DNA from: Photobacterium damselae
Lineage (GTDB): Bacteria > Pseudomonadota > Gammaproteobacteria > Enterobacterales > Vibrionaceae
DNA: 64,000 nucleotides
Direction of reading: 5' to 3'
Assembly (NCBI RefSeq): GCF_003026815.1
Contig: NZ_PYOG01000019.1
Span: 1-64,000, forward strand
Shown here: in pieces, positions 25,189-41,040 of the stretch
Layout: each line of letters starts with the position of its first letter
Position numbering within the stretch: position 1 is the stretch's first letter
Translations under genes and position numbers: made by a program
The notes under the pieces: model-generated
What the model saw: the letters and a program-made list of their open reading frames with translations, nothing else
The model's database searches: none
Told to the model about the DNA's origin: nothing

Positions 25189-25326
25189 ATGAGCAAACGC
25201 ACTTTTCAACCTTCAGTTCTAAAGCGTAAGCGTACTCACGGTTTCCGTGCACGTATGGCGACTAAGAACGGTCGTGCAGTTATCAACGCACGTCGCGCTA
25301 AAGGCCGTAAGCGTCTATCTAAGTAA
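25189..25326 (+). CDS. rpmH: Ribosomal protein bL34
   Basis: A 45-aa, very basic large-subunit ribosomal protein. It begins [20 protein letters not shown] and ends [11 protein letters not shown], the standard L34 sequence. It heads the conserved rpmH-rnpA-yidD-yidC-mnmE cluster, with rnpA starting a few bases after its stop. Confidence 0.97.
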   Translation: MSKRTFQPSVLKRKRTHGFRARMATKNGRAVINARRAKGRKRLSK

Positions 25327-25329
25327 TCT

Positions 25330-25695
25330 TTGATTATTTTGGATAAGTTCGCATTCTCTCGGGAGTTACGTCTGTTAACTCCCGAACATTATCAAGCAGT
25401 CTTCCAGCAAGCTCATCGTGCTGGCTCTCCTCACTTAACTATTCTTGCCCGTAATAACTCTCTAGGTTATCCCCGTCTTGGTCTTGCCGTTCCTAAAAAG
25501 CAGATCAAAACAGCTGTAGCTCGTAATCGATTTAAACGTGTCGTTCGTGATAGCTTCCGTTTAAAGCAACATCAGCTACCAGCCAAAGATTTCGTTGTTA
25601 TCGCAAGAAAGAGTGCTCAGGATTTAAGCAACGACGAGCTCAATAAGTTGTTAGATAAATTATGGCATCGCCTGTCTCGCCCTTCGCGTGGCTAG
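25330..25695 (+). CDS. rnpA: Ribonuclease P protein component
   Basis: Up to 121 aa. RnpA assists the catalytic M1 RNA in maturing tRNA 5' ends. The family signature [17 protein letters not shown] region is present as [20 protein letters not shown], with the upstream [14 protein letters not shown]. Two TTG starts are possible (25330 and 25339); the second, giving [17 protein letters not shown], aligns better with other vibrios. yidD begins inside its 3' end. Confidence 0.95.
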   Translation: MIILDKFAFSRELRLLTPEHYQAVFQQAHRAGSPHLTILARNNSLGYPRLGLAVPKKQIKTAVARNRFKRVVRDSFRLKQHQLPAKDFVVIARKSAQDLSNDELNKLLDKLWHRLSRPSRG

Positions 25696-25919
25696 TCATT
25701 GGACTAGTCCGCTTTTACCAACTTGCGATCAGTCCATTGATTGGACCACGCTGTCGTTTTACCCCTACATGTTCACAATATGCGATAGAAGCCATAAAAA
25801 CGCATGGAGCGATAAAAGGTTGTTGGTTAGCGGCGAAACGTCTATTAAGATGTCACCCTTTGAACTGCGGGGGTTATGACCCCGTTCCGCCAACCAAGCA
25901 TAACGACAGAGATAAATAA
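25662..25919 (+). CDS. yidD: Membrane protein insertion efficiency factor YidD
   Basis: An 85-aa membrane-associated protein of the YidD family. The Cys-rich signature [21 protein letters not shown] and [15 protein letters not shown] are unmistakable. It overlaps rnpA by 34 nt in another frame, the usual arrangement, and yidC starts 2 nt after its stop. Confidence 0.95.
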   Translation: MASPVSPFAWLVIGLVRFYQLAISPLIGPRCRFTPTCSQYAIEAIKTHGAIKGCWLAAKRLLRCHPLNCGGYDPVPPTKHNDRDK

Positions 25920-25921
25920 CG

Positions 25922-27544
25922 ATGGACTCCCAACGCAATATTCTGTTAATTGCTCTACTGTTTGTTTCTTTTCTACTGTTTCAACAGTGGAACAGCGACA
26001 AAAACCCTCAGCCTCAAAGCCAGGGTGTAGCGCAACAAGTTAACAACAGCGGTGATGTGCCTTCACATTCTGCTGATGGTCAGCTAGTCACTGATCAAAG
26101 TAGCTCGCAAAACTTAATCACCATTAAAACCGATGTACTGGCGCTTACTGTCGATACGCTTGGTGGTGACGTAGTAGATGCAAAACTACTTAAATACAAC
26201 AACACTCTAGGCTCAAAAGACCCATTTGTGCTATTAGAGAACAATCCTGAACACAGCTATGTGGCACAATCTGGCCTTATTGGTCAAAACGGTATTGATA
26301 CTAATGCTGGCCGCGCTCAATTTACCGTTTCTGGTAAAGATTTCACTCTAGCTCCTGATCAAAAAGAACTTCGCGTTCCTATGACTTATGAGAAAGATGG
26401 AATTAAATACACTAAAACATTTGTTCTTAAGCCTAACAGCTACGCTGTAAATGTTGATTACACTATCGATAACCAAAGTGCAGCTCCAACATCAGTTCAA
26501 ATGTACGCTCAGCTTCGCCACTCTCTAGTTGCAAGCAAGAGCAGCCTAACTATGCCAACATACCAAGGTGGCGCATACTCATCAGTTGATACTAACTACA
26601 AGAAGTACAGCTTTGATGATATGAAAGATAAGAACCTAAATGTTACTACACCAGATGGTTGGGTAGCGGTTCTTCAACACTACTTTGTATCAGCTTGGAT
26701 CCCTCGTGACGGTAATGAATCACTAAATAACCTGTACTCTCGTTCAAGCGACGGTAATGGTTATATCGGTGTTCGTATGCCTGCTGTGACCGTTGCACCA
26801 GGTGCGACTGACACATTAAAAGCAACATTATGGGTAGGTCCTAAGCTACAAAATGAAATGGCAGCAACTGCGAAAAACTTAAACCTAACGGTTGACTACG
26901 GTTGGTTATGGTTCATTGCAAGCCCACTTCATAAGCTTCTTTCATTTATCCACAGCATCGTGGGTAACTGGGGTGTAGCTATCATGGTATTGACCTTCAT
27001 TGTTCGTGGTGCCATGTACCCACTAACAAAAGCACAATACACTTCTATGGCGAAAATGCGCATGCTACAGCCTAAGCTGCAAGCAATGCGTGAGCGTTTC
27101 GGTGATGACCGTCAACGCCTAAGCCAAGAGATGATGGAGCTATACCGTAAGGAAAAAGTAAACCCACTTGGTGGCTGTTTACCTATCCTGGTTCAAATGC
27201 CAATTTTCATCGCGCTATACTGGGCTCTGATGGAATCGGTAGAACTACGTCATGCGCCATTCTTCGGCTGGATTCATGACCTATCAGCGCAAGACCCTTA
27301 CTACATCTTGCCAATTCTGATGGGTATCACTATGTTCATGATTCAGAAGATGAGCCCATCGACTATTACGGACCCAATGCAGCAGAAGATCATGACATTT
27401 ATGCCTGTTATGTTTACTTTCTTCTTCCTATGGTTCCCATCTGGTCTAGTTCTATACTGGCTAGTATCAAACATCGTAACGCTAATTCAGCAAACTCTGA
27501 TTTATCGTTCACTAGAGAAGAAAGGCTTACACTCTAAGTCGTAA
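25922..27544 (+). CDS. yidC: Membrane protein insertase YidC
   Basis: A 540-aa inner-membrane insertase that works alone or with SecYEG, among others on the ATP synthase c subunit encoded downstream. An N-terminal membrane anchor (residues 5-22) is followed by a large periplasmic beta-super-sandwich domain, then five membrane helices from about 340 on. The conserved positive cytoplasmic loop [19 protein letters not shown] and the sequence [21 protein letters not shown] are visible. A terminator follows directly. Confidence 0.97.
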   Translation: MDSQRNILLIALLFVSFLLFQQWNSDKNPQPQSQGVAQQVNNSGDVPSHSADGQLVTDQSSSQNLITIKTDVLALTVDTLGGDVVDAKLLKYNNTLGSKDPFVLLENNPEHSYVAQSGLIGQNGIDTNAGRAQFTVSGKDFTLAPDQKELRVPMTYEKDGIKYTKTFVLKPNSYAVNVDYTIDNQSAAPTSVQMYAQLRHSLVASKSSLTMPTYQGGAYSSVDTNYKKYSFDDMKDKNLNVTTPDGWVAVLQHYFVSAWIPRDGNESLNNLYSRSSDGNGYIGVRMPAVTVAPGATDTLKATLWVGPKLQNEMAATAKNLNLTVDYGWLWFIASPLHKLLSFIHSIVGNWGVAIMVLTFIVRGAMYPLTKAQYTSMAKMRMLQPKLQAMRERFGDDRQRLSQEMMELYRKEKVNPLGGCLPILVQMPIFIALYWALMESVELRHAPFFGWIHDLSAQDPYYILPILMGITMFMIQKMSPSTITDPMQQKIMTFMPVMFTFFFLWFPSGLVLYWLVSNIVTLIQQTLIYRSLEKKGLHSKS

Positions 27545-27558
27545 CCTCAATTCTTACT

Positions 27559-27589
27559 AAAAAGGCGACCTTAAGGTCGCCTTTTTTAT
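27559..27589 (+). terminator. Terminator after yidC
   Basis: Stem AAGGCGACC-TTAA-GGTCGCCTT with six T. It separates the rpmH-yidC unit from mnmE. Confidence 0.9.
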
Positions 27590-27679
27590 TGGTTAAAAAA
27601 GATTGATGATGGATTATTAGGTGTTATCCGCTACTCTAGTTTACAATCACCGCCTTATTTTTAAGCTAAGTCACAAGTT

Positions 27680-29047
27680 ATGAATCAACATACAGATACC
27701 ATTGTCGCTCAAGCTACACCGCCAGGCCGTGGTGGCGTAGGTATTATTCGTGTCTCAGGCCCAAAAGCTAAAGAAGTGGCTTTAGCTGTTGCGGGTCGAG
27801 AACTCCGTCCTCGTTATGCCGAATATCTGCCTTTCAAGAATGAAGATGGCACCGCTCTTGATCAGGGCATCGCTTTATTCTTTAAAGGTCCAAATTCATT
27901 TACAGGCGAAGATGTTCTAGAACTGCAAGGCCATGGCGGCCCAGTTTTAATGGATATGTTGATTCGCCGTATTCTAACGCTTGATGGTATTCGTCCTGCT
28001 CGCCCTGGTGAATTCTCAGAACGCGCTTTTATGAATGACAAACTGGATCTTGCTCAAGCAGAAGCGATTGCCGACCTGATTGATGCCAGCTCTGAAGAAG
28101 CGGCTAAAAGTGCCTTCCAGTCGCTACAAGGCGCATTCTCAACTCGTGTTAATGAACTGGTTGAGTCTCTTATTTATCTACGTATGTACGTTGAAGCTGC
28201 CATTGATTTTCCTGAAGAAGAAATTGATTTTCTCTCTGACGGTAAAGTATCAGGCGATCTTAACCGCATCATTGACCGCCTAGAAGCCGTACGCAAAGAA
28301 GCCAACCAAGGCTCTATTATGCGTGAAGGCATGAAGGTAGTGATTGCTGGCCGTCCTAATGCTGGTAAATCAAGCCTACTGAATGCCCTCTCAGGAAAAG
28401 ACAGCGCAATTGTTACCGATATTGCAGGTACAACTCGTGATGTACTGCGTGAACATATCCATATTGATGGTATGCCGCTACACATTATCGATACCGCAGG
28501 CCTACGCGAAGCATCCGATGAAGTAGAAAGAATTGGTATTGAACGAGCTTGGGATGAAATTTTACAAGCCGATCGCGTATTATTTATGGTCGATGGCACC
28601 ACAACTGATGCAACAGATCCAAAAGAAATTTGGCCTGATTTTATTGAACGCCTACCCGAAAATATGGGCCTAACGGTGATCCGCAATAAGATCGAGCTTA
28701 CCGGTGAACAAGCCGGGATCTGCCATGTTAATAACCCAACCTTGATCCGTTTATCTGCTTTAACCGGAGAAGGCGTTGATAGCTTACGTCAGCACCTAAA
28801 AGAGTGTATGGGCTTCTCTGGTACAACCGAAGGTGGTTTTATGGCTCGTCGTCGCCATCTAGACGCCTTAGAACGCGCAGCAGAACACCTAGAAATCGGT
28901 AAATCTCAGCTAGAAGGCTATATGGCAGGTGAAATTCTAGCGGAAGAACTTCGTCTTGCTCAGCAACATCTTAGTGAGATTACAGGGGAATTTACCTCAG
29001 ACGATCTTCTTGGCCGGATCTTTACTTCATTCTGTATTGGTAAGTAA
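27680..29047 (+). CDS. mnmE: tRNA uridine-5-carboxymethylaminomethyl GTPase MnmE
   Basis: A 455-aa GTPase that, with MnmG (30093), modifies the wobble uridine of several tRNAs. The N-terminal tetrahydrofolate-binding domain (about 1-120) is followed by helical parts and an inserted G domain with [14 protein letters not shown] (G1), [12 protein letters not shown] (G2), DTAGLR (G3) and NKIE (G4). The C-terminal FCIGK motif carries the catalytic Cys. The length matches E. coli MnmE (454 aa). Confidence 0.97.
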   Translation: MNQHTDTIVAQATPPGRGGVGIIRVSGPKAKEVALAVAGRELRPRYAEYLPFKNEDGTALDQGIALFFKGPNSFTGEDVLELQGHGGPVLMDMLIRRILTLDGIRPARPGEFSERAFMNDKLDLAQAEAIADLIDASSEEAAKSAFQSLQGAFSTRVNELVESLIYLRMYVEAAIDFPEEEIDFLSDGKVSGDLNRIIDRLEAVRKEANQGSIMREGMKVVIAGRPNAGKSSLLNALSGKDSAIVTDIAGTTRDVLREHIHIDGMPLHIIDTAGLREASDEVERIGIERAWDEILQADRVLFMVDGTTTDATDPKEIWPDFIERLPENMGLTVIRNKIELTGEQAGICHVNNPTLIRLSALTGEGVDSLRQHLKECMGFSGTTEGGFMARRRHLDALERAAEHLEIGKSQLEGYMAGEILAEELRLAQQHLSEITGEFTSDDLLGRIFTSFCIGK

Positions 29048-29066
29048 AGCGATCCCTTTTTGATTA

Positions 29067-29106
29067 AGATCCACACCTTAACGCAATAAGTTGTGGATCT
29101 TTTCTT
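29067..29106 (+). terminator. Terminator after mnmE
   Basis: Stem AGATCCACA (29067-29075) with TGTGGATCT (29092-29100) followed by TTTCTTCT. Confidence 0.75.
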
Positions 29107-29215
29107 CTCTCTTCTCCCCCAACCACCTCGGTTATCCCCTACTTTTTCTCTCTGTTTTATTTTCTATAAGCTTGTACAATCGCTGCAACGTCATGAACGT
29201 ATCATTGAGGATTGT

Positions 29216-29656
29216 ATGACAGATATCACTTTTATCACCGGCAGTACTTTAGGCGGTGCAGAATATGTTGCAGAGCATCTGGCTGATTTATTAACAGAAG
29301 ATGGTCACAACACAGAAATTGAAAATCAGGCCGATTTAAACAATCTAGCCACCAGCGGGTTGTGGATTATTGTGTGTTCAACTCATGGAGCAGGTGATTT
29401 TCCTGATAATTTTCAAAACCTTGCATCTCAAATTATTGAACAAAAGCCCGATTGTTCAGAGCTCAAACTGGCTGTAGTTGGTTTAGGTGATAGTAGTTAT
29501 GACACCTTCTGTGCCGCAGGAAAGAAAATAGAACAAATGCTGGTGGATCTAGGGGCAAAACTTATCGCTCCACGCCTTGATATTGATGTTTCAGCTCATC
29601 CAGTACCTGAAGAACCAGCAGAAATCTGGCTTGAGCAATGGAAAAATACGTTATAA
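29216..29656 (+). CDS. mioC: Flavodoxin-like protein MioC
   Basis: A 146-aa flavodoxin-fold FMN protein. The FMN-binding segments are TFITGSTLGGAEYVAEHLA at the N terminus, CSTHGAGDFPDNF and VGLGDSSYDTFCAAGKK. Its physiological role is not settled; the E. coli gene is known mainly for transcription toward oriC. The ATG at 29216 with GAGG upstream gives the MioC length; an in-frame extension to 29093 runs through the mnmE terminator and is unlikely. It reads straight into oriC. Confidence 0.92.
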   Translation: MTDITFITGSTLGGAEYVAEHLADLLTEDGHNTEIENQADLNNLATSGLWIIVCSTHGAGDFPDNFQNLASQIIEQKPDCSELKLAVVGLGDSSYDTFCAAGKKIEQMLVDLGAKLIAPRLDIDVSAHPVPEEPAEIWLEQWKNTL

Positions 29657-29689
29657 CGGTTAATAATTCATCAATTATTACTCAATTTT

Positions 29690-30000
29690 AAGCCGGATCT
29701 AAAACTTTTTTCTGTGGATAACTATAGATCTAAACAGTGATCAACCCTTAGTTATCCATTGTATAAGTTTTAGATCCCCCATGCCCTGTGTATAAGTGGC
29801 CATTTAGATCCCAGCTAATCCCAAATAAGATCCAAGCTCCTCCACAGCAAATGATCCTCGATAAACTCATGATCATTAGGATCATTTATCACTTATCCAC
29901 ACGATCATGCGATCTTAATAGTAGATCTAACAAAAGATCTTCTTAAAAGATCTTTATATATATTTAAAGAAGACAAAACTCATGATCAAATGATCTTGAT
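29690..30000. other. oriC: Chromosomal replication origin oriC
   Basis: The 436-bp gap between mioC and mnmG has no gene and shows the features of a gammaproteobacterial oriC. Sixteen GATC sites fall between 29696 and 29995. Three consensus DnaA boxes are present: TTATCCACA on the minus strand at 29721-29713, TTATACACA on the minus strand at 29795-29787 and TTATCCACA on the plus strand at 29893-29901. A weaker TTATCCATT lies at 29752. An AT-rich unwinding region with repeated GATCTnnT words follows at about 29911-29970. The position mioC-oriC-mnmG is that of V. cholerae oriC1 and E. coli oriC. Confidence 0.95.
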
Positions 30001-30092
30001 GAAAGATTCTCTCTTTTTAAGAAAAAGGATAGAATAACGTCCCTTTGCTCGTAGTTAACTCATTGGCTATTTAAAATACCTAAGGCAGTTCC

Positions 30093-31982
30093 ATGTTTTA
30101 CCAGGATAATTTTGATGTCATCGTTGTGGGTGGTGGTCACGCAGGTACTGAAGCTGCGCTCGCTGCTGCTCGAATGGGACAAAAAACCTTACTTTTGACG
30201 CATAATATTGACACATTGGGTCAAATGTCTTGTAACCCAGCTATCGGCGGGATCGGGAAAGGACACCTGGTTAAAGAAGTCGATGCACTTGGCGGCCTAA
30301 TGGCGCGTGCCATCGATAAAGGCGGGATCCAATTTCGTACACTTAACTCTTCTAAAGGCCCTGCTGTTCGCGCAACTCGTGCTCAAGCTGACCGTGCACT
30401 TTACAAAGCGGCGGTTCGTGAAGCATTAGAGAATCAACCTAACTTGATGCTATTCCAACAAGCCGTTACTGATCTTATCGTTGAGCAAGATCGTGTTGTT
30501 GGTGCAGTAACTGAAATGGGGTTGAAATTCCGCGCTAAAGCTGTGGTATTGACCGTAGGTACTTTCCTTGGCGGCCGAATCCATATTGGCTTAGAGAACT
30601 ACAATGGCGGTCGTGCAGGCGATCCACCATCCATAGCACTAGCTCATCGCTTACGTGAACTTCCATTTCGTGTAAGCCGCTTAAAAACGGGTACACCACC
30701 TCGAATTGATGCGCGTACTGTTGATTTTAGCGTGCTAGAAAAACAGTTTGGTGATAATCCAACTCCTGTATTTTCATTTATGGGTAAGCAATCGGATCAT
30801 CCGCGTCAGATCCCTTGTTTTATCACTCATACCAATGAACGTACTCATGATGTAATTCGCAACAACCTAGATCGTAGCCCAATGTATGCGGGTGTAATCG
30901 AAGGTGTTGGTCCTCGATACTGTCCATCTATCGAAGACAAAGTAATGCGTTTTGCAGATAAAAACAGCCATCAAATCTTTATTGAGCCAGAAGGCTTAAC
31001 AACGCATGAATTGTATCCAAATGGTATCTCAACCAGTTTGCCATTTGATGTTCAGATGCAGATCGTGCGCTCAATGAAAGGTTTTGAAAACGCAGATATC
31101 GTTCGACCTGGCTATGCTATCGAGTACGATTTCTTTGATCCTCGCGATCTAAAACAAACTTTTGAAACCAAATTTATGGCAGGCTTGTTCTTCGCCGGTC
31201 AGATTAACGGTACAACTGGCTACGAAGAGGCAGCTGCACAAGGCCTATTAGCGGGTATGAACGCTGCGTTGTGCGCTCAAGGCAAAGATGGTTGGAGCCC
31301 TCGTCGTGATCAGGCATATATGGGTGTATTGATTGATGACCTATCAACAATTGGTACGAAAGAACCATACCGTATGTTTACCTCTCGCGCGGAATACCGT
31401 CTGCTACTTCGTGAAGATAATGCCGATTTACGTCTAACCGAAATGGGTCGTCAATTTGGTTTGGTTGATGATGAGCGTTGGGCTCGTTTCAATCAGAAGA
31501 TCGAAAATATGGAACAAGAACGTCAACGTTTGAAAGATATTTGGATCAATCCAAATTCAGCACAAGTTGATGAACTTAATAAGATCCTAAAAACACCTAT
31601 CGTACGTGAAGCAAGTGGTGAGGATCTACTTCGTCGTCCAGAAGTGACTTATGACATGCTAACAGCGATTGAGACTTTTGGTCCGGCTCTTGAAGATACG
31701 CAAGCGAGTGAGCAAGTCGAAATCCAGGTTAAATACCAAGGTTATATCGATCGCCAAAAAGATGAAGTAGAAAAATCACTTCGCCATGAAAAAACCAAAC
31801 TACCATTTGATTTAGACTATAGCGTTGTTAAAGGTCTATCAAACGAAGTTATTGCGAAGCTAAACGATGCAAAACCGGAAACGGTAGGTATGGCATCTCG
31901 TATTTCAGGTGTTACTCCTGCGGCTATCTCATTGCTGCTTGTGTACCTGAAAAAGCAAGGCTTGCTGAAAAAAGGCGAATAG
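30093..31982 (+). CDS. mnmG: tRNA uridine-5-carboxymethylaminomethyl enzyme MnmG (GidA)
   Basis: A 629-aa FAD-dependent partner of MnmE. The dinucleotide-binding motif [18 protein letters not shown] starts at about residue 12. [17 protein letters not shown] and the [13 protein letters not shown] segment are family signatures. The length equals E. coli MnmG (629 aa). It lies immediately right of oriC and reads away from it; rsmG follows after 9 nt. Confidence 0.98.
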   Translation: MFYQDNFDVIVVGGGHAGTEAALAAARMGQKTLLLTHNIDTLGQMSCNPAIGGIGKGHLVKEVDALGGLMARAIDKGGIQFRTLNSSKGPAVRATRAQADRALYKAAVREALENQPNLMLFQQAVTDLIVEQDRVVGAVTEMGLKFRAKAVVLTVGTFLGGRIHIGLENYNGGRAGDPPSIALAHRLRELPFRVSRLKTGTPPRIDARTVDFSVLEKQFGDNPTPVFSFMGKQSDHPRQIPCFITHTNERTHDVIRNNLDRSPMYAGVIEGVGPRYCPSIEDKVMRFADKNSHQIFIEPEGLTTHELYPNGISTSLPFDVQMQIVRSMKGFENADIVRPGYAIEYDFFDPRDLKQTFETKFMAGLFFAGQINGTTGYEEAAAQGLLAGMNAALCAQGKDGWSPRRDQAYMGVLIDDLSTIGTKEPYRMFTSRAEYRLLLREDNADLRLTEMGRQFGLVDDERWARFNQKIENMEQERQRLKDIWINPNSAQVDELNKILKTPIVREASGEDLLRRPEVTYDMLTAIETFGPALEDTQASEQVEIQVKYQGYIDRQKDEVEKSLRHEKTKLPFDLDYSVVKGLSNEVIAKLNDAKPETVGMASRISGVTPAAISLLLVYLKKQGLLKKGE

Positions 31983-31991
31983 GAGTTTGTT

Positions 31992-32612
31992 GTGAAACAA
32001 CGTTTAGCCCAATTAATTTCTCAAACTGACCTACAGGTCACAGAACAGCAATTAGACCAGCTAGTAGGCTATGTTGAACTGCTGAACAAATGGAATAAAG
32101 CGTATAATCTGACTTCTGTGCGTGATCCAAATGAGATGTTAGTGAAACATATCATGGATAGTATTGTCGTAAGTGAATACCTAAAAGGTGACCACTATAT
32201 TGATGTGGGTACCGGACCTGGTCTACCGGGGATTCCTCTGGCAATTATGTGTCCAGAGAAATCTTTTACTTTGCTCGATAGCTTAGGTAAACGAATTCGT
32301 TTTATTCGTCAGGTCATTTTTGAATTAAAAATTACCAATGTGACACCAGTACAGAGTCGTGTTGAAGAGTTCCAACCTGAAGAAGGATTTGATGGTGTCT
32401 TGAGTCGAGCATTTGCATCGATGACGGATATGGTCACTTGGTGTCACCACCTACCTAAGGCGAATGGTAACTTTTTAGCACTTAAAGGACAGTTTAGTGA
32501 ACAAGAAGTGGCAGAACTTCCTGACTGGTGCACGGTAAATGAGGTTAACTCTCTGCGTGTACCTGAATTGGATGGTGAGCGTCACCTTGTGGTGCTAAGC
32601 GCAAAGGAATGA
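31992..32612 (+). CDS. rsmG: 16S rRNA (guanine-527-N7)-methyltransferase RsmG
   Basis: A 206-aa SAM-dependent methyltransferase (GidB) that methylates G527 of 16S rRNA. The SAM-binding loop is [15 protein letters not shown] (about 72), preceded by [18 protein letters not shown]. The length is typical. It is co-transcribed with mnmG and followed after about 16 nt by parA. Confidence 0.97.
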   Translation: MKQRLAQLISQTDLQVTEQQLDQLVGYVELLNKWNKAYNLTSVRDPNEMLVKHIMDSIVVSEYLKGDHYIDVGTGPGLPGIPLAIMCPEKSFTLLDSLGKRIRFIRQVIFELKITNVTPVQSRVEEFQPEEGFDGVLSRAFASMTDMVTWCHHLPKANGNFLALKGQFSEQEVAELPDWCTVNEVNSLRVPELDGERHLVVLSAKE

Positions 32613-32628
32613 TAATTGAGGTTTGTTC

Positions 32629-33426
32629 GTGGGAAGAATCATAGCGGTTGCCAACCAAAAAGGTGGCGTAGGTAAAACAACAACATGTGTTAATTTAGCG
32701 GCATCTCTTGCTGCCACTCAACGTAAAGTCTTGGTGATCGATCTCGATCCTCAAGGTAACGCAACGATGGCCAGTGGTGTTGATAAGTACCAAGTTGAAG
32801 CTACAGCTTATGATCTTCTGGTCGAACAGACCCCATTTGAACAAGTTGCGATCACTGAAACGACAGGCGGTTATCATTTGATAGCGGCCAATGGTGATGT
32901 GACCGCAGCTGAAATCAAATTGATGGAAGTTTTTGCGCGAGAAGTTCGTTTACGTAATGCGTTAGCGACAGTTCGCGATAACTATGATTTCATCTTTATT
33001 GATTGTCCGCCTGCACTAAACCTACTTACAATCAATGCGATGACAGCGGCAGATTCTGTTTTGGTCCCAATGCAGTGTGAGTATTTTGCACTGGAAGGAT
33101 TAACAGCTCTGATGGATACAATTAGTAAGCTTACCGCAGTAGTGAATGCGGATCTAAAAATTGAAGGCTTACTTCGAACCATGTTCGACCCGCGTAATCG
33201 CCTTGCCAATGAAGTGTCTGATCAGTTGAAGAAGCACTTCGGTGATAAAGTTTATCGAACGGTCATTCCTCGCAATGTACGTTTAGCAGAGGCCCCAAGT
33301 CATGGCCGACCTGCAATGTATTACGATAAATATTCTAGTGGCGCTAAAGCTTATCTTGCCCTTGCTGGTGAGATGATCCGTCGAGAAGAGCAACAGTTAT
33401 CTCAAGCTGAAACTGTCAACGCATAA
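32629..33426 (+). CDS. parA: Chromosome partitioning ATPase ParA (ParA1/Soj)
   Basis: About 265 aa. The deviant Walker A KGGVGKTTTCVNLAASL is at the N terminus, then DLDPQGNATMASG and the Walker B-like FIFIDCPPALNLLT. It drives segregation of the ParB-parS complex toward the pole. The GTG at 32629 (MGRIIAVANQKGG) has GAGG 8 nt upstream and matches ParA of other vibrios. A TTG at 32623 is a poorer alternative. parB follows after 16 nt. Confidence 0.96.
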   Translation: MGRIIAVANQKGGVGKTTTCVNLAASLAATQRKVLVIDLDPQGNATMASGVDKYQVEATAYDLLVEQTPFEQVAITETTGGYHLIAANGDVTAAEIKLMEVFAREVRLRNALATVRDNYDFIFIDCPPALNLLTINAMTAADSVLVPMQCEYFALEGLTALMDTISKLTAVVNADLKIEGLLRTMFDPRNRLANEVSDQLKKHFGDKVYRTVIPRNVRLAEAPSHGRPAMYYDKYSSGAKAYLALAGEMIRREEQQLSQAETVNA

Positions 33427-33442
33427 AAATAGGAAATAAAAC

Positions 33443-34324
33443 ATGAGTAAGAGAGGCCTAGGAAAAGGTCTTGATGCGTTATTCGCAACGAGCTCTGTCG
33501 CGTTGGCTAAACAACAAGCTGCCAACCAAGCACAAACCCTTTCAAATGATGGCGCGCTACGCGAGCTCGCTGTCTCACAATTGCAGTCAGGCAAATATCA
33601 GCCGCGTAAAGATATGGCGGATGAGGCATTGGCTGAACTGACCGAATCTATTCGCGCTCAAGGCATTATTCAGCCGATTATTGTTCGTGAACTGACAAAC
33701 ACTCACTTTGAGATCATTGCTGGTGAGCGTCGTTGGCGCGCCGCTCGTCAAGCTGGGCTTAAGCAAGTGCCTTGTATAGTGAAATCAGTTGATGATCGCG
33801 CTACTATGGCTATTGCTCTTATTGAGAATATTCAACGTGAAGATCTCAATGTTATGGAAGAAGCTCAAGCATTAGAACGTTTACAAAGTGAGTTCTCACT
33901 GACCCATCAACAATTAGCGCAAGCTGTTGGTAAATCTCGTACTGCGGTATCCAATTTATTGCGTTTAAATCAATTGGCAACTGAGGTTAAACACCTAGTT
34001 GAAACTAAGCAGATTGAAATGGGTCATGCTCGAGCATTATTGGCTTTACCGATAGAGCAACAGTTAGCGATAGCGCAAATTGTTGTAAGTAAAGCGTTAA
34101 CAGTTCGTGAAACAGAAGCTCTGGTTAAAAAGCAATTAGAGCCTCAAGTTGAAGCTAAAAAAGTTACGAGAAATCCAGTAGTTGAGGCGATAGAAAATCG
34201 TCTATCAGAGCAGTTTGGAACACCTGTTGCCATCTCTAAACAAAAAAATGGCAAAGGAAAAATTGTAATTAGCTTTGATCAAGATCATGAACTTCAGCAG
34301 ATTTTGGACAAGATTGGTCAATAA
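33443..34324 (+). CDS. parB: Chromosome partitioning protein ParB (ParB1/Spo0J)
   Basis: A 293-aa CTPase-type DNA-binding protein. The N-terminal ParB/Srx domain contains IAGERRWRAARQAGL (the GERRxRA CTP-binding box) and IALIENIQREDLN. The central HTH is LTHQQLAQAVGKSRTAVSNLLR. The C-terminal dimerisation region ends near DKIGQ. Its targets should be the parS sites at 14859 and 9934 and further copies outside the window. Confidence 0.97.
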   Translation: MSKRGLGKGLDALFATSSVALAKQQAANQAQTLSNDGALRELAVSQLQSGKYQPRKDMADEALAELTESIRAQGIIQPIIVRELTNTHFEIIAGERRWRAARQAGLKQVPCIVKSVDDRATMAIALIENIQREDLNVMEEAQALERLQSEFSLTHQQLAQAVGKSRTAVSNLLRLNQLATEVKHLVETKQIEMGHARALLALPIEQQLAIAQIVVSKALTVRETEALVKKQLEPQVEAKKVTRNPVVEAIENRLSEQFGTPVAISKQKNGKGKIVISFDQDHELQQILDKIGQ

Positions 34325-34423
34325 TTTGAGTTTAAAGTGTGTAATTTTTGTTAAATGCATTAAATAACACGTGATCAAGTTATTGTGTTGTAAATTCTGC
34401 CGACTTTTTTTGCTGTGATGAGA

Positions 34424-34453
34424 TTGCATTCACTCTTATCACTTGCGTATAAT
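34424..34453 (+). promoter_or_regulatory. Probable promoter of the ATP synthase operon
   Basis: TTGCAT (34424-34429) and a perfect TATAAT (34448-34453) with an 18-nt spacer, 56 nt before the atpI start and downstream of parB. Confidence 0.65.
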
Positions 34454-34508
34454 TTTCGCTGTTTTCCCCTCACAATCGTGTAGTGGAATGGACTCGAGGA
34501 ACGAATAC

Positions 34509-34898
34509 ATGGTATCGGCGCTAGTTAGACCGGGACGCCAATTGGCAAAACGGTTGCTGTTACTACAATCTGGCGTCGTTTTGACAACGGCAATACTGGC
34601 AGCATTTGCTGTTAATATTGACTGGGGAATCTCCGCATTTATCGGTGGTGGCATCTTTATTGTTGCCCAAGCTGTCTTTGCTTGTTGTGCTTTCATGTTC
34701 AGTGGTGCTCGCAAGGCGCGTCTGGTCATGGCGTCATTCTATGGCGGTGAAGTACTCAAAATTCTCATCACAGTTATCCTCTTTGCTGTTGTTTACCTGT
34801 ATACCGAGGTGGATTTACTTCCCCTCAAACTAACCTATTTGCTGGCTCTTGGTATTAATATCTTTGGGCCGGTTTTATTCATTAACAACAACAAATAG
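34509..34898 (+). CDS. atpI: ATP synthase protein I
   Basis: About 129 aa with four membrane helices. AtpI is a non-structural assembly factor thought to help c-ring formation. The ATG at 34509 (MVSALVRPGRQLAKRLLLL) has CGAGGA upstream at 8 nt. An in-frame extension to 34443 overlaps the promoter and is rejected. First gene of the nine-gene atp operon. Confidence 0.92.
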   Translation: MVSALVRPGRQLAKRLLLLQSGVVLTTAILAAFAVNIDWGISAFIGGGIFIVAQAVFACCAFMFSGARKARLVMASFYGGEVLKILITVILFAVVYLYTEVDLLPLKLTYLLALGINIFGPVLFINNNK

Positions 34899-34903
34899 GA
34901 TGA

Positions 34904-36019
<1,116 letters not shown>

Positions 36020-36095
36020 TAACGCATAGCAATAACTGTACTCGGTTATTGCTGTTAACGAATGGACCCGCAACCCTTTTTGAAGGAGATGCATT

Positions 36096-36566
36096 GTGAA
36101 TATGAATGCAACTTTGCTGGGCCAGGCGATCGCTTTCTTCTTATTTGTGGTGTTCTGCATGAAATATGTATGGCCACCAATTATGCAAGCGATTGAAGAA
36201 CGTCAGAAGAAAATTGCTGACGGTTTGGCAGCTGCTGATCGCGCTACCAAAGACCTAGACCTAGCTAAAGCAAATGCTTCTGATCAGCTAAAAGAAGCAA
36301 AACGCGCAGCGTCTGAAATCATCGAGCAAGCGAACAAACGCAAGTCTCAGATTCTAGATGAAGCGAAAGCTGAAGCTCTAACCGAGCGTGAGAAGATCAT
36401 CGCGCAAGGTATGGCAGAAATCGAAGCGGAGCGTAATCGCGCTCGTGACGAGCTGAGAAAACAAGTTGCAACTCTAGCTGTGATTGGCGCTGAGAAGATC
36501 ATTGAGCATTCTATCGATAAAGATGCTCAAGCAGAGATTCTAAGCAAAGTCACTGCAGAACTGTAA
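36096..36566 (+). CDS. atpF: ATP synthase F0 subunit b
   Basis: A 156-aa peripheral-stalk subunit: one N-terminal membrane helix (about 5-25) and a long charged coiled coil to the C terminus. It starts with GTG, as atpF does in E. coli, behind GAAGGAG; the ATG two codons later is less well spaced. Confidence 0.96.
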   Translation: MNMNATLLGQAIAFFLFVVFCMKYVWPPIMQAIEERQKKIADGLAAADRATKDLDLAKANASDQLKEAKRAASEIIEQANKRKSQILDEAKAEALTEREKIIAQGMAEIEAERNRARDELRKQVATLAVIGAEKIIEHSIDKDAQAEILSKVTAEL

Positions 36567-36581
36567 TAGAAGGGGCAAGCT

Positions 36582-37115
36582 ATGTCGGAATTAGCCACAA
36601 TCGCACGCCCCTACGCAAAAGCCGCTTTTGATTTTGCTGTTGAGAAGAACACCCTAGCACCATGGGCAGAAATGCTACTGTTTGCTAGTGAGGTTGCTGA
36701 AAATGACACTATGCAAGATATCTTGGATAGTGGTTACGCAGCTGACAAACTGTCCGAAATTTTCGTGGCAGTTTGTGGTGAACAACTCGACGAACACGGC
36801 CAAAACCTATTAAAGGTAATGGCTGAGAATGGACGCTTAAAAGCGCTTCCTGATGTGTATCACGAATTCATGCTGTTGAAGAACGAGCTTGAAAAAACTG
36901 TTGAAGCCGTTGTGGTTTCAGCTATTGAGCTAAATGATGCTCAACGTGATGCCATTGAAGCGAAACTGAGTACGCGTCTAGAGCGTAAAGTTAAGCTGAG
37001 CTGCAGCGTAGATGAGACCCTGATTGCTGGGGTTGTAATTAGAGCTGGAGACCTGGTTATCGATAATTCAGTGCGTGGCAAACTTGCTCGCCTGAGCGAT
37101 ACATTGCTGTCTTGA
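36582..37115 (+). CDS. atpH: ATP synthase F1 subunit delta
   Basis: A 177-aa subunit that caps the F1 head and joins it to subunit b. [20 protein letters not shown] at the N terminus and [20 protein letters not shown] near the C terminus are the delta/OSCP signatures. Confidence 0.96.
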   Translation: MSELATIARPYAKAAFDFAVEKNTLAPWAEMLLFASEVAENDTMQDILDSGYAADKLSEIFVAVCGEQLDEHGQNLLKVMAENGRLKALPDVYHEFMLLKNELEKTVEAVVVSAIELNDAQRDAIEAKLSTRLERKVKLSCSVDETLIAGVVIRAGDLVIDNSVRGKLARLSDTLLS

Positions 37116-37131
37116 TTTGGGGAATTGGAGC

Positions 37132-38673
<1,542 letters not shown>

Positions 38674-38717
38674 TTGGTAGGTGGTCGTACGCGATCACCT
38701 TCTAACGGAGAGTAACG

Positions 38718-41023
<2,306 letters not shown>

Positions 41024-41040
41024 GCTAATTAGGAGGCGAT

